Below, piece after piece: positions 33,531 to 46,380 of a stretch of 64,000 nt of DNA (its first letter is position 1; each line of letters starts with the position of its first letter). The DNA comes from Iris pallida. Lineage: Eukaryota > Streptophyta > Magnoliopsida > Asparagales > Iridaceae. Location of the stretch: contig JANAVB010023997.1 in assembly GCA_029216955.1 (NCBI GenBank), positions 709,501-773,500 of the forward strand. Reading direction: 5' to 3'. The notes beneath the pieces were generated by a model. It was not told the DNA's origin, did not search any database, and worked only from the letters and a program-made list of their open reading frames with translations. A program made the translations under genes and the position numbers.

Positions 33531-36456
33531 TGTCACGCCCCAGAACCAGAATACTGGAGAGCGGGGACAGATATAGCCAGCTACGTATATTAAAATGGAA
33601 ACCACCTCGATATACGGTCACGGCTGTCTAGATATGTGAGAGTTTTCTACAAGCCAACAGTCTCTTATGGTCATGAACAAGCCTAGTGTCTCAATCACCA
33701 CAAGTAAGTAAGTCGCAAGATGTATGATCATTAAATATACAATAATAAGGCGTCCCAAATATTACATATTCAGCTGATCATGAAGCTAGTCGTTACAAAA
33801 TTAGGACTAGCAAGAGTTTAGTCATACATGATCAACCCTAGGATTTGTCAATCATGTTTACAGCCCGTAGGCAGACAGTAAGTAAAAATGCTCGAGCTAA
33901 CAGGTGCTCGTCGGCTAAACGCCTCAAAAGAATAATTTTTACAATAGAGTGAGCGAAACAAATAGAAAAACCCACTCTTGGCCCGGATTCTGTCTAGTGT
34001 TCACCATTGGGCTGGAAGCTTGATAGATCCTCGGAAGCTGCTCCGAAATCTGGCCACACAAAACCAGCTGGGTCAACCCCAGAAAGTGCAAGTGCCACAA
34101 GGGGGCCACGAAATAAGAACAAAAGCCAGCAATCAGCACAGAAAATCTAATATTAAAACTAAAATTATGAAAGCATGTCAGGATGATATACGACGAGATA
34201 ACCATGGAACTATTCCGATAGCCAGGTTACAACCCGTAAACCAAACAAGGACCGGGTTGTAATCCTTCATCTGAACAGAGCTTGGTTTCCCACCATTTAT
34301 CGGCAAGATAATAATGCAAGAAATCAAGACAGGGAGCAATCTTGTACTGGATCAAGACATAGCTAAACTGGGTTATACCTCATTCAATCAATCACGGCCA
34401 AGCAGATACTACGGCTTACTACTTTAACTAACTAGGGTTATCACAGGCCTAATTACTAACAAGATGCAGTGAGATTGTTCTACAACCACAAGCCCTAGAC
34501 CATCCAGGTTACCCAGGACGAAAGATTAGGGTTGAATTCAGGTGGGTACATCGCCCAGGAGACAAATGTACCCTTAGGTGACTTAGAGGGTGCAACACGC
34601 GACTGTGTGCTGGAAATGTGCCCTACTCGATGGCAGGCTACAGATCCCAAGAGCGTCCAGGTAACAGGATTGCCTGTAGCTGTGTCATCTCTTCATGACT
34701 ACTGTGTTATTCTAGTTATTAACCTTAATCCATTTTAGTAGGTACTCCTGACCGTAGTACTCAAGAGTCCCATCCTAGACATGATGCGCGACTGGACAAG
34801 TGAATTTAACAAGCAAGCAAGAAAGAACCACCCACGGTGTCAAGGCAGGTCAAGTTAAATTATCAAGATAAATCATGTTAAGGTACTTGTCAGGAGTGCG
34901 CCACGACGGGCCACTATCATGTCAGGTTGGTCATGTCAGGAGTGCACCACTACGGATCACTGTCGTGTTATGCTAGTGCCTTGTCATACCAGGCCATGTA
35001 CAATAGTCACTCCAAACATATTAAGTAAAATCAAGTTCATGACAAAAGGCGTAAGGATATAAAATGGGCATAAAATATCTAATAAAATATTAATATACAG
35101 GGCTATAGAAAAAGCCAAGCTTAAAGAAATAAGACCAAAACTCTAAGGGTCAATGGGTTAAACAAGGGGTCAGGGGAGCAGCGTAGGTAAAAAAGTCACG
35201 TACGCCAGAGAGCAGCGTAGGTGAAAAGTCACGCACGCTACAGGGAACAGCGTAGGTGAAAAGTCACGCACGCTGGAGAGCAGCGTAAATGAAAAGTCAC
35301 GCACGCTACAGGGAGCAGCATAGGTGAAAAGTCACGCACATTGAGAGCAGCGTAAGTGAAAAGTCACGCACGCTGAGAGCAGCGTAAGTGAAAAGTCACG
35401 CACGCTGAGAGAGCAGCGTAGGTGAAAAGTCACGCACGCTACAGGGAGCAGCGTAGGTGAAAAGTCACGCACGCTGAGAGAGCAGCGTTGGTGAAAAGTC
35501 ACGCACGTTACAGGGAGCAGCGTAGGTGAAAAGTCACGCACGCTGAGAGAGCAGCGTAGGTGAAAAGTCACGCACGCTACAGGGAGCAGCGTAGGTGAAA
35601 AGTCACGCACGCTCAGGGGCAGCAGTATACGTGAAAAGTCACGCCCGTTCAAGGGAGCAGTGTACGTGAAAAGTCACGCACGCTACAGGGAGCAGTGTAC
35701 GTGAAAAGTCACGCACACTCAAGGAGACACGCTTCCAACAGGAAGCGTACTCAAGCCTGCGTACGCAGCGCTAAAGAGCGCGCGTAGCTCAGGGTGCGTA
35801 AGCTAAACAGCTCTGTACACACTGCTCACTGTCTTCTCCAGACAGCAAGAACACCAAGGAAGAACCCAAAGCTCCACAAGATCATAACTTGGTCATCCAA
35901 ACTCCAAATCCGAATTTCCAAAGTTCCAACTTGGGTGAAACTGAAAGCTCTTCCACATGAAAACATCAAAACTCATAGAAAACCAACATAAATAGCTCAA
36001 ACCATGCAAAATCCAAAATAGAAATAACTTAGATCTACATCAACAGAGACTCCAAATCATAAAAACCCAAGAACTAATGTTGATCTCCATGTCCTAAACT
36101 AGCTAATAGACAAAGAAAGAGGGTCCTCATGTAGTGGCAAGATGCACTTGCCTAGGTTTAGGAGGTTGTGGAGGAAGAGAGAAGAAGAAGGAAAATTAAT
36201 GGTGTTTATGAGGAGAGAGGTGGTAGGTGGGGATATAAAGAGGGGGAGTTGTGGGTTGAGGGTGTAGCATAGGGCTAGGGTGATCCAATGCTCAAAACCG
36301 AACTAAATCGAACCAACCTAATAAAATCGAGCCATGAAAAAACCCAAAATACGAGAAATACCAAAATTCTACAAGCTGAGAAAAATAAAAATACATGCCA
36401 AAATCCAGATACGAGTATAAATAAAATACAGGAAAATATAGGAAATGAGGGTGACA
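33531..36456 (-). repeat. Element A 5' LTR
   Basis: Same ends and content as 25588-28519, including the ~31-bp minisatellite at 35175-35720 and the AGCGCTAAAGAGCGC motif at 35767-35781. The target duplication gttgc follows at 36457. Confidence 0.92.
35175..35720. repeat. Minisatellite in element A 5' LTR
   Basis: Same ~31-bp family as at 27234, again about 17 units, with different indels and local unit order. The minus-strand ORF through it (35332-35652) is an array artefact. Confidence 0.95.
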
Positions 36457-36461
36457 GTTGC

Positions 36462-37850
36462 TGGTAGTGCGACTATCCTTTCCTCCAAATGAAATATATG
36501 AACATAACTAGTCAATTATCTGTCGGTCACCAGCCCTCTCCTCGACGACTCATACCCGTCTCCATTCGGTACCGCATAACTAATCTAGCCATTGATTTTC
36601 TCCCGACCGCCGCACCTAGCTGGTCGATAGTGCTCTCTCGAGCACCGCCACCACCGGCCACCTCCATATTTCTTTCAGGACGACCGGCGTCGCCCTCAAT
36701 TTCTCCATCGAACCCGCCTCTAGCACCCAAACCCTCCACCACCGGTTCTGCCTCCACCACTGTGTTTACAGCCGCTGCTTCTCTCGTTACCCGTACCCCA
36801 AGTTAGTGACCGACTCCTTCCCACCGCCCTCACCATTCCCTTCCAGTCGCTAGAACCCTCAGTCGTCGTAAACGACATATCTGAGCCTCTACAACCGAGG
36901 TCTATGTTGCCGGCTATGTGTGATCAGTGTTTTGTTCTGCTCCTCCGTCGAGCTGCTTGTAGTGCCCCACTCCACGAAGGCAATATATATAAATATATAT
37001 ATATAATATATATATATATATATTATATATATAAGAGAGAGAGAGAGAGAGAGATCCGTTTGCTAGCTTGAGAGGAAGCCTTTGTGAAAGAGCTCTATTA
37101 TTAGGACAGAAGACGATTGATCTGGGTGAGTGGACAAGGATTTCACTTTCTAATGCTTTTACGCCTAATAAGAATCCATAAACGCATGTTTGTTACTAAG
37201 AACAAGATTATAATTATTGAGAATGTTAGTACACAAACCATGTATGTTTCAATAAGAGATTTGCATGCTTTAGCAATAAAAGAATTATTGCTCTGCTAAG
37301 TCAAGATAAGTAAATTTCATGCTAAAGCGACTGTCACTATAATCAAAAAGAACCATCATCATGCTAAATAAGAAGAGAAAGAGAATGTTTACATGTCCCT
37401 AAATTGTATTCTATCAGAGTAGAACTACATGCTTAGTTACATGAGATAGAATGTTGCCATGCTTGCATAAGTAAGATGAATTACATGTTCTATTTATCAT
37501 TTGTTGCAAAGTTAGAACTGTATGAAAGAACTGTTAATGTTGCAAAGAGTTACATGATAAAGATACGACTTATCTGTATGGAGAAAGAGATGTTACGGTT
37601 TGTCCATATGGAGAATAGAGGACAATATATGAAAGTGTTTATTGAATCATAGATGTTGCATCGTAGAGTTTTTATCTGATAGAATTTGCATTCATGCATT
37701 GGTTTCGGGCAACTTATGCATAAAGAAAATCTCACGACTGATTCTGGGGCACCGGATCGCTCAGCCTAGAGGGATTAGAGCAACACTCTGAGGTATAGAA
37801 ACCTCATGATCAGGGGGTGTTCATTGCATATTAGTGAGATAGGCTTGTAC
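36462..37850. other. Unassigned repeat-like stretch right of element A
   Basis: 36500-36960 is a CG-richer stretch with many short Pro/Ser codon runs and no domain. At 36983-37052 (TA)n passes into (GA)n. 37060-37850 has LTR-like composition, ending gcaacactctgaggtatagaaacc. I see no gene here. It may be the far part of an older LTR split by element A. Confidence 0.35.
36983..37052. repeat. (TA)n/(GA)n compound microsatellite
   Basis: A TA-repeat block followed by about ten GA units. Confidence 0.9.
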
Positions 37851-38392
37851 TGTCACGTCTCGATTCCTAAATCGATAGTCGTCCCCCAGGCGTGATGTCG
37901 TACGAACCTAAGTTGCGTTCTCACAAGGCAAGGTCAAAAGGTTATCCGAACACATCTGATAAAGTATGCAGAGAAATTGAACAACACATTTGAAATAGAA
38001 GAAACTTTATTTTTTATTGATAATAAACATCATTTACAAGACTCTATTATGATGGTTGTCGCACGGGATTACAATTTGACTTGATTACAAAATGAACACT
38101 GATGAGATAGTCATTTCATATATTACATTCCCTTTTATACGACCAAATATTCAAAACACCTGCTATCATAGGGAGTCGAACCATCTTCTTTGGACTGGAA
38201 TGTGGTCTTCAAAAGGATTGAAACAAGCCTTTGGGCACAAGGACGAGGCTTTAAAATGAACTAGCATCGCCATGAGTTACGTGGCACGCCCTTCTTGGTT
38301 TGGGATACCTGTGGAAAGCGAGGATCAGTAGTGGTGAATGGCAAATTATATACCATGCTCTCATTTGGTTCAAGAATTTATGTGAACATGCT
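37851..38392 (-). mobile_element. Truncated gypsy LTR
   Basis: Begins TGTCACGTCTCGATTCC and continues with gtgatgtcgtacgaacc and cacaaggcaaggtc, similar to the start of the LTR at 8494 (gtgatgccgtacgag). It is cut after about 540 bp where the LINE tail begins. Confidence 0.55.
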
Positions 38393-40745
38393 ATATATAT
38401 ATATATATATATATATTTATTTATTTATTTTTTATTTTTTAAGAAAACCCCCTCTTTATTAATCAAGGCTCAAAATGCCGAAGACTGACGCGTATACAAG
38501 TCCGAAATGTACAAGTATACACCCAAAAAAGAGAGGGGAAGACCCAGAGCCGCCAAGGATTAGGGCTGGAAAGGCCAGAATGAGGGCGGGCTGTGGAGCA
38601 CAGGGTGCTCCTTTTACGACATTGGTGGAAGATCTCTCGGATGAGCTGGTCGACTGAGTATTGTTGATCTTCGTATCTAGCTTTGTTGCGATTCTTCCAA
38701 ATCGCCCATGTGGCGGCTGCTGCGACGATCTGGTTGCCGTGGGAAGCTCTTCCCAGGAGACCGCTAGATCGTGGAAGCATCTGCCTCCTTGCTCCATCCT
38801 GAAGGATTGGCTGAGGATCCTCCATACCCTGCCAGGCAGGTTGCCATGGTAGAAGATGTGGTCGATAGACTCGATGTTGCGATATGAGCAGCAATTGCAT
38901 ACGGATGCCAGGCTAATCTCGATGGTGTTGAGGATATCGTCGGTAGGCAGTTTCTTTCTAATGACTCTCCACATGAGGAAGGACCATTTCAAGGGGATGC
39001 AGGGGTGCCATATTGATGGAAGGGCTACTGCGGCTGCCCCGGCCCGCGGACAACGATTCTCGTCGACCTCATCGAGAAGGCCTCGAAAGCCTCGCGCATC
39101 CAGTAGGGCGTCGGCCTCGCTTCCGATCTTCAATCCGCTCATTTGAATGATCTCCACCGGTTGTTGCCGGCCCAATCGCGAATCTTATCTAGTTCCAGTC
39201 TTCGCTGAAGTTGTTCCACAATTCTCTGATAGTGCTGTCCCTGGGTATCTCCGTACGCCGCGCGATCAGGCTATCCCCTATCCATCGCTCCCGGAAAGGG
39301 TCCGACAGACCGTCCCCCAATTGAAGCATCTTTGGCTCGGCGAGGTCACGCCCGTCAAGGATGTGGCGCAAAGCCGCAGAAGATCTGCAGTTGGCCATAG
39401 CCTCGGATGGGTGGCTGTGCTTGAAGTACCTGTTCTTCATGAATCTGGTCCATAAATTCGCTTGCGTGCGAATCCACCACCACAGTTTCATCGAGAACGC
39501 TTTCACGATGTGGATGAGTTTGGTAAATCCCAATCCCCCTCTTCGGTAGGATGAGCCATGGAATTCCAGCTAGCCCAATGATGCTTGTTAATGCCATTAC
39601 AATGCCCCCAGAAAAAATTGCAAAAGATCTGCTCTATTGACGAAAGAACCTTCAAGGCGGAGAGCATGCTGCTAAGGTGTAGATGTGAATAGAGGGAGCA
39701 CGTGATTGATAAGGATAATCTTACCGGCAGGGGATAAAGTAGCGTTGTGCCATCTGGCAAGTTTATTCCTGATGCGAGTGATCAGAGTCTCAAATATACC
39801 GGCGTTAGATCTACCATACGAGGGGGCAACCCAGATAGTTGAACGGGGGTGATCCACGGAGAAGCCCGTTAATTGGGCGAGTCTATTGGCGCGCTCTCTT
39901 TATTGTGGTGGGCATAGATGACGCACTTGGTTGGGTTGATCTTCTGACCTGAGCAGGTGGGAGTACCTCTGCAGGGTGTGCCAGACCACTGCCACCGCCT
40001 TCCCCGGACGAGAAGATAAGTAAATCGTCCGCAAAGGCCAAGTGAGTGATGATCGGGCATCCACTGGATGTGTGATAGTGCTGGAAGTTCGGAATGTTGG
40101 CCATGTTATTGAGGTTCCTGCTCAGAGCGTCTACCGCTATGATAAAGACGATGATAGAGGGTCGCCTTGTCTAACCCTCTGCTGGATTTGAAAAATCTTC
40201 CGACTTGGCCATTGATGACGTGAGAACCATGAGTTGCTGATAGATCTCCACACTAAGTTGGTCCAATTCTCCGAGAAGCCGAAAGTCCTGAAGACCCAGA
40301 TCATAAATTGCCAATCCAGTCTATCGTAAGCTTTCTCCATATCGATTTTGACTGTGATGTTTCCCCCTCTAGCTGGATACTTCATGCAGGTAACTAACTC
40401 CTGGGCTAGCATAATATGTCTTGGATGTTCCTTCCGCGAACAAAGCCGCTTTGCTTCAGAAATGATCTTGGGGAGGATCCCTACCATTCTGGAGGCTATA
40501 ATTTTGGATATGATCTTGTTGGTAAAAGTACACAGACTGATTGGGCAAAAGTTGCGAAAGGTCTTCGGTTTTCTTTTTTCGGAATGAGGATAAGCTTGGC
40601 GCTGGAGATAGCTTTGGGGTAAGTGGCTCCTTGGAAGAATGCGATGGCCGCCTCGGTGATATCCTACTTAATAATATCCCAACACCTAGAAAAAGACTTC
40701 CGAGAATCCGTCCGGGCCTGGAGCGCTATGCTCGTTGAGGGCCCA
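38393..40745 (-). mobile_element. 5'-truncated L1-type LINE
   Basis: On minus the element ends in an A-rich tail (seen on plus as TA repeats and tttatttatttattttt at 38393-38445). Its ORF2 reverse transcriptase C-terminal half is recognisable, and the 5' part ends at the assembly gap. Confidence 0.85.
38459..40740 (-). pseudogene. LINE ORF2: reverse transcriptase and zf-RVT domain, broken
   Basis: Non-LTR reverse transcriptase, which copies LINE RNA at a nicked target. 40137-40487 reads VKIDMEKAYDRLDW and RQGDPLSS, and 39883-40104 gives LAFADDLLIFSSG with the FADD catalytic motif. 38850-39010 reads HPCIPLKWSFLMWRV and CNCCSYRNIESIDHIFYHG, the C-terminal zf-RVT knuckle of plant L1s. These lie in different frames, so several frameshifts have occurred. 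The endonuclease domain is absent because the copy stops at the N-gap. Frame choice after 38700 is unclear, and the terminal GPAL/Ala-rich ORF is not conserved LINE sequence I can name. Confidence 0.82.
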
Positions 40746-40758
40746 NNNNNNNNNNNNN
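40746..40758. other. Assembly gap (13 N)
   Basis: Thirteen undetermined bases between LINE sequence and TA repeats. The short N-run is probably a placeholder rather than a true length. Confidence 0.98.
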
Positions 40759-40860
40759 TATATAATATAAAAATATATATATATATTTTTAGTATATATA
40801 TATATATATAATATATATATATAGATATATATATATATATATATATAATATATATATATG
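40759..40860. repeat. TA-rich microsatellite next to the gap
   Basis: About 100 bp of TA and TATAAT repeats, the probable cause of the gap. Confidence 0.9.
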
Positions 40861-41953
40861 TTAAGAGGTTTTATAATATTAAGTGTGTTAAATGATCAAA
40901 TGTTAATTGGTAAAATACCGATACCGAACAAAAGCTGACTGAATACGGATTTAACCGAAACCGAATAATCGATTCTAAATGGTATGATATTGATATTACT
41001 TTTTAAATATCAATTTTAAAAAATACAGAAAAATTCAACCAATTACCGACCGATTGTACTGACGCTCACCCCTATAAGAAATGGATAAAGGTATATGAGA
41101 TAGCACAATGTTACATTCTGGCACCTATGTTAAATCTGCTGTAACATCAACATCATGCCATGGCCACAGCTTATGATTTGATGTATAACCTCAAGGAACT
41201 CTTCAGACATCAGAGTTGGACAGCTAGGTAGCTTGCTATGAAGAGTTTGATGAATACGACCATGGTTGAAGGGACGCCAGTAAGGTTCATATTCTTAAGA
41301 TGATGGATCATCTGAATAACATAGAAATCCTTTGAGCTAAAATCGATGGAGGAACCTAGGTCGATATCATTCTCAGGACTCTGCCTAAAAAATTTAACTT
41401 GTTTTTTCTTAAATACAACATGAACAAAAGGTTGTATAGTTTAGCGAAACTTGCAAAAGAACTACAGGATGCTGAAGATCTTTTCAGGCAGAATAGTCAT
41501 ATTTATGTTACTGAAAAGGCTTCTATTTCTATGCCGAAAGACGGTAAGAAGATGAATAACATTCAGAAATAAACAAATTCAGCAAAGAAGGACATGGGAC
41601 CTCAAGACGCTGTGAAAAAGTCGAAAGGCAAGTGTTTCAAGTACAAAGGGTCAGGACAATGGAAGAGTGACTGTCCACTTCTCAAACAAGGGAACAGAGA
41701 AGGTATATCTCATTTACTAGAAGTTGAAACATGTTTAATGGTGTTATCTACCGGGACCTGGTGTGTAGATACATGAGCCACCAATCATGTCTGCAATTTA
41801 TTACAGGGGTTTTAGGAAAGTAAGCGGCTTAGTGATGGAGAAATATGTTTGTTCATGGGTGACGCTATAAAAGTTGTATTTATTGCAGTAGGAGATGTTA
41901 TTTTATCCTTTGGTAGAAATAAGTCTTTGATATTGAGAAAGTTCTTTTTGCAC

Positions 41954-42263
41954 CAGGGTCGGCCCTTGCCCAGGGCGGCTAGGGCGACCGCCCAGGGCCC
42001 CATGAAATTTGGGGGCCCAAAAAAATTAATTTAAATGTATATATATATTAGTAATCTTATATTAAAAATAGAACTAATATATAATATGATCCTCTTTTAA
42101 CATAAAACATTTGTGGTGTAGTGGTAGTTTGTTATACTTGTACACAAGAGGTCCTAGGTTCTAACCTTGGTTGTATCATTTTTTAGTTCAATTTTTTTAT
42201 ATTACATATGGGCCTCATTTTAAAAATTTGCCTAGGGCCCCCATTAACCCAGGGCCGGCCCTG
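41954..42263. mobile_element. 310-bp hAT MITE with 8-bp target duplication
   Basis: Ends are CAGGGTCGGCCCTTGCCCAGG at the left and, read in reverse from the right, CAGGGCCGGCCCTGGG. Flanks are ttttgcac (41946-41953) and ttttgcat (42264-42271), an 8-bp duplication with one mismatch, as expected for hAT. It splits the copia protease/integrase linker. The interior is AT-rich with a tRNA-like segment. Confidence 0.9.
42111..42177 (+). other. tRNA-like segment within the hAT MITE
   Basis: An A-box-like TGGTGTAGTGGTAG is followed, about 35 bp on, by a B-box-like GGTTCTAACC. The spacing suits a pol III internal promoter. The acceptor stem does not pair convincingly, so it is a tRNA or SINE relic rather than a functional tRNA. 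Confidence 0.45.
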
Positions 42264-45167
42264 TTTTGCATCTTCACTTAGAAAAAATTTGATTTCTGCT
42301 TCTATGCTATTTAAGGATGGATATTCAGTTTCTTCAATAAAAATATTGTTGTTAGGAAAAATACGCATTTAATCTATTCTGGTGCATTAGTAGATAATTT
42401 ATATGTCGTTAATCATATTTTACCCACAATGCAACTTATGGAAATGAATAATACATCTTCTAAATTAAATAAGAAAAAAACCTTTTTTGTATGAACCAAA
42501 CATATCGTTGGCACTTGCGATTAGGCCATATTAACCTAAGAAGGATTCAAAGATTGGTTACAGATGGACCTTTGATTTCATTGGAAATAAAGGCACTTTC
42601 AGTTTGTGAATTCTGTTTGGAAGGTAAAATGTTCAAAATGCCTTTTAAGTCAAAGGGATATAGGGCCAAAGATGTGTTAGAATTGGTTCATTCTGATTTG
42701 TGTAGGCCCATGACTATCCAGGCTAGAAGTGGCATTGAATATTTTGTCACATTCATTGACGATTATTCAAGGTATGGATACATTTACTTGATGTGTCGTA
42801 AGTTTGAGTGCTTTAAGAAATTCAAAGAGTACAAGACTGAAATGAGGGAAAGTCATAGAAAATGTATCAATTCATTACATTTCGATCATGGTGGCGAGTA
42901 CCATTTTGGAGAGTTTAGGTTTACTTATCAGAAGCTTGGATTATGTCCCAATTGACTGCACCTAGAACACACCACTAGAATGGTATAGCAGAAAAAAGGA
43001 ATAATACTCTTATGGAGATACGCCTTAGAGAATACAGGTTATATTCTGAACTTGGTACCATCAAAATTCGTACCTATTACTCCCATAGAGATGTGGATCG
43101 GGCGGAAGCCTAGTCTGAAACACATTCAGATTTGGGATAGTCTAGCACATGTGTTGAATGGGAAAGAAGATAAGTTGGAATCCCATACAGAAGTATGCTT
43201 GTTTGTAGGCTATCCAAGAGGAAAGAATTGAGGTATATTTTATAGTCCTAAGGATCGAAAGGTCATTGTTGGCCCCAATGCCCGATTATTAGAGGAAGAT
43301 TATGTGATGAACCATAAACCCATAGAGTTGTTCTAGAAGATTTGAGAGGAGAGACACCTAATAATTCAATACCAACAGTACAAGAGAAGGAACCACAAGT
43401 AACTGCACAACGTGTCACAAATGTTACACCACAACCTATATTACCTCGTCGTAGTAGGAGGGTTATGATACGTGACAGATTTAAGTTCTTGGGAGAGTCG
43501 TCATACTTCATTCCTGATGAACAAGATTATGATCCCTGCAGCTATAATGAAGCACTACAAGATAAAGATACATAATCTTGGCAAAAAATAATGATATCAA
43601 AAATAAAATTAATAGATTCTAATAAGGTCTGGAAGCTTGTAGAACCATCCACTAGTATAAAAGTCATTGGATGCAAGTGGGCCTATAAGAGAAAAAGAGG
43701 AGCAGACGGTAAGGTTGAAACATTTAAAGCATGGGTTGTTGCAAAAGATTTTACTCAGAAAGAGGGTATTGGTTATGAGAAAACTTTTTCGCTAGTAGCT
43801 ATGCTTAAGTCTATTCGGATTCTTTTATCTATTGCATCTCATCTCGATTATGAGATTTGGCAAATGAATGTCAAGACAGATTTCCTTAATGAAAGTATTG
43901 AGGAAAACATCCATATGAAGCAACCAGACGGTTTTATTGAAAAGGGCCAAGAGCATCTTGTTTGTAAGCTCAAGAAGTCTATTTATGGACTTAAGAAAGC
44001 TTCCAGATCTTGAAACAACCGTTTTGATTAGGTGATAAAATCCTATGGATTATACCAATGTTCGGATGAATCTTGCGTATACAAAAAGTATTTGACGAAA
44101 ACGTGATGGTATTCCTAGTACTTTACGTGGATGACATCTTGCTCATTGAAAACAATGTGAAGGTGTTATCTAATGTGAGGGTATATTTATTCAAACAGTT
44201 TGATATGAAGGACTTGGAAGAAGCATGTCACATCCTTGGGATCAAAGTTCTACAAGATCGCAAGAAAAGGATGTTGGACTTATCTCAAGCTACCTATATT
44301 AATAATATACTAACTCGTTATAGCATACAAAATTCTAAGAAATATTTCTTACCTTTTAGGCATGGAATATCTCTATTAAAGGAGCAGTGTTCGAGAACAT
44401 CTAAAAAGATAGAGGACATGAAAGTGATTCCTTATGCTTTAGCAGTTGGGAGCTTAATGTATGCAATGCTATGTACGAGACCAGAAATCTACTTTGTCAT
44501 TGGCATGGTTAGTAGATATCAGTCTAACCCAGGATATGATCACTGGACTGCGGTAAAGCATATTCTGAAGTACCTGAAAATGACTAAAGTTTATATGCTA
44601 GTTTACAAGGCAGATAGTTTAGTACCCTTGGGTATACAAACTCAGATTTTAGTCATAGATTCCAAAAAATCTACCTCATGTTATGTATTTACCTTCGGAG
44701 ATGGAGCCAAAGTATGGAGGAGTATCGAACAAAAATATATTGCAGATTCTACCATAGAAGTCGAGTATGTGGCAACCTCTGAGGCAGCCAAAGAAGCGGT
44801 TTGGCTTAGAAACTTCCTATTGGACTTGGATGTGGTACCTAGTTTGTCTAAGGCTATTATACTTTATTGTGATAATAGTGGTGCAGTTGCAAACTCGAAG
44901 AAACCATAAGCCCATAAGATAGGTAACACATTGAGCGCAAGTACCACCTAATATGAGATATCATAAAGAGATGAGATGTTATTGTGACCAAGATAGCATC
45001 AGCAGACAACCTAGTTGATCCCTTTACAAATAGTTTACCGGCTAAGACTTTTAATAGTCATGTTGAGGGAATGTGAGTCAAATACGTGGCAACAGGGCTT
45101 TAAGTATAGGTGGAAGATTTGTAACAGTATACTAAAGAGCAATGTTTTGAGTATAGGTGAGAGATTG

Positions 45168-46083
45168 CTAGGGTTATATACTAAAAGCATCACTTTTATA
45201 TTAAATATATTTTCTTATCTTTTTTGAATGAGAATTATATGTGCAAATATTTGCATATTATATCTGTTATATTATTAATGCAAGTGTCAGATATTATACA
45301 TTGTAGATAATATGGTGTGTGGTGTCATACAGAAGATCATATTATCAGTTCCCGATATGATATAAATGGTTCACAACCTAGATGGATTTGGACAAACCAT
45401 TGGTAATGTTGTAGTGCAATATGATATTAGTTTATCTTAACTATAGGTTTACACTAGTACACTTTGTGTGTATTGAACAGGACCACTTGAGGTTGTTCTC
45501 TTTATACTGACTACATAAGAGAACAAACACCTCTATTATTATGGATGCATGTGCTTTTAATCCGGATATAATAACATAAATATATATGCAGTGTGCATTA
45601 CTTTGACTCATAAAAGAGTGAGATTCATTATGGGTCAACAACCTATATGAATTGGGTAATTCCATTGTGTATATGATGGGTTGTTGATTATAAAAAGAAT
45701 TTATGTCCCTATATATCGGTTGATGATGTCCCCTTAAGGAGCTCATAAGGATTGTCATGTAAACCCTGCAGGTGGATCATATCTGTCATGACAAATAAAG
45801 TTGAGTTGTACTACTTAAGGATAAAAGATGACAATCAATATAGTTTGTCAGTAACTTAATTTGATCGACGAACATTCGATATGTTAACATGAGAAGACGA
45901 ATATGCATATAATAAGAAGGAGCCCATAAACATAATTTGGTATTAGGAATGTAGTACAACAATAGCTCTTTAGTAGACCGAGCTATTGTTAACAGGCCTG
46001 GGTTATATGTTCGGACTGAACACGGGATACCTAGATCCATTAGGAGACCTAACCTTAATTTTTTCTCATTGTCCCTGTTGTAG

Positions 46084-46139
<56 letters not shown>

Positions 46140-46380
46140 ATATATATACCTTATATTCTCTGCCCGTGATATGTATCAGAAAAAAAAATAACTTTCTCTA
46201 AATTCGTTATTCTCGTAAGGAGAAAAAGAGAGGTCAGCCAAGAAAAATAAGGTTGGGAGATCGTCGTCCACACGACGTCCATCCTAGGAAGGAATACAAC
46301 AGAAGATCTTGAGGTTTCTATAATCGAGGTTGCTAGAAACTATCATCTACTTTCCATCACTTCAGGTATAATTCGTGAAC
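45168..46380 (+). repeat. Probable 3' LTR of the copia element
   Basis: Starts at tgctagggttatatac, just after the purine-rich tract. It contains typical copia LTR wording (ctgactacataagagaacaaac, cggatataataac, gactcataaaagagtgag) and a (TA)n promoter-like region at 46087-46133. The 3' end could not be fixed by comparison, as no second copy exists here. Confidence 0.5.
46087..46133. repeat. (TA)n microsatellite
   Basis: About 47 bp of pure TA repeats. Confidence 0.95.

Larger units (their letters stand above)
25588..36456 (-). mobile_element. Element A: complete Tekay/Del-like Ty3/gypsy chromovirus
   Basis: Two LTRs in the same orientation (25588-28519 and 33531-36456) flank 5.0 kb with degenerate gag-pol on minus, in the order gag, protease, RT, RNase H, integrase, chromodomain. 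The target duplication gttgc is present at 25583-25587 and 36457-36461, so both ends are intact. In the first ~125 bases the LTRs differ at about six positions, so the element is moderately old. Several frameshifts and stops make it non-autonomous now. Confidence 0.92.
41160..45085 (+). pseudogene. Copia gag-pol, broken
   Basis: The gag part (41160-41560) includes LMYNLKELFRHQS and, at 41630-41680, a knuckle reading KCFKYKGSGQWKSDCP, in which the second Cys is Tyr and the His is Gln. Protease-like WCVDT lies near 41760, then a stop. Integrase spans 42491-42955, with WHLRLGHINLRRI and VCEFCLEGKM (HHCC), LELVHSDLCRPM and FVTFIDDYSRYGYIY. RT spans 43591-44013, with WKLVEPSTSIKVIGCKW and LVCKLKKSIYGLKKA, and continues at 44100 with LVLYVDDILLIENN. 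RNase H ends at 44800-44909 with EVEYVATSEAAKEAVWL and LYCDNSGAVA. Stops and frame changes separate the parts, and a MITE interrupts it at 41954. It is inactive. Confidence 0.88.
41060..46380 (+). mobile_element. Decayed Ty1/copia retrotransposon
   Basis: The domain order gag, protease, integrase, RT, RNase H on plus is copia-type. After the RNase H end and a purine stretch (ggtgagagattgctaggg) an LTR-like region begins near 45168 with tgctagggttatatac. No left LTR was found, since the 5' side is TA repeats and an AT-rich stretch. The right LTR boundary is uncertain. Confidence 0.75.

Noticed and set aside
35332..35652. ORF encoding a repetitive RDFSPTLLP-type protein
   Set aside because: It is a translation of the 31-bp LTR minisatellite. 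Frame and length differ in the partner LTR.
36489..36806. 105-codon Pro/Ser-rich ORF
   Set aside because: No recognisable domain, composition-driven, and the minus strand is equally open. It is likely debris near element A.
42111..42177. Functional tRNA gene
   Set aside because: Box-like words are present but the acceptor stem does not pair, and the segment is inside a MITE.
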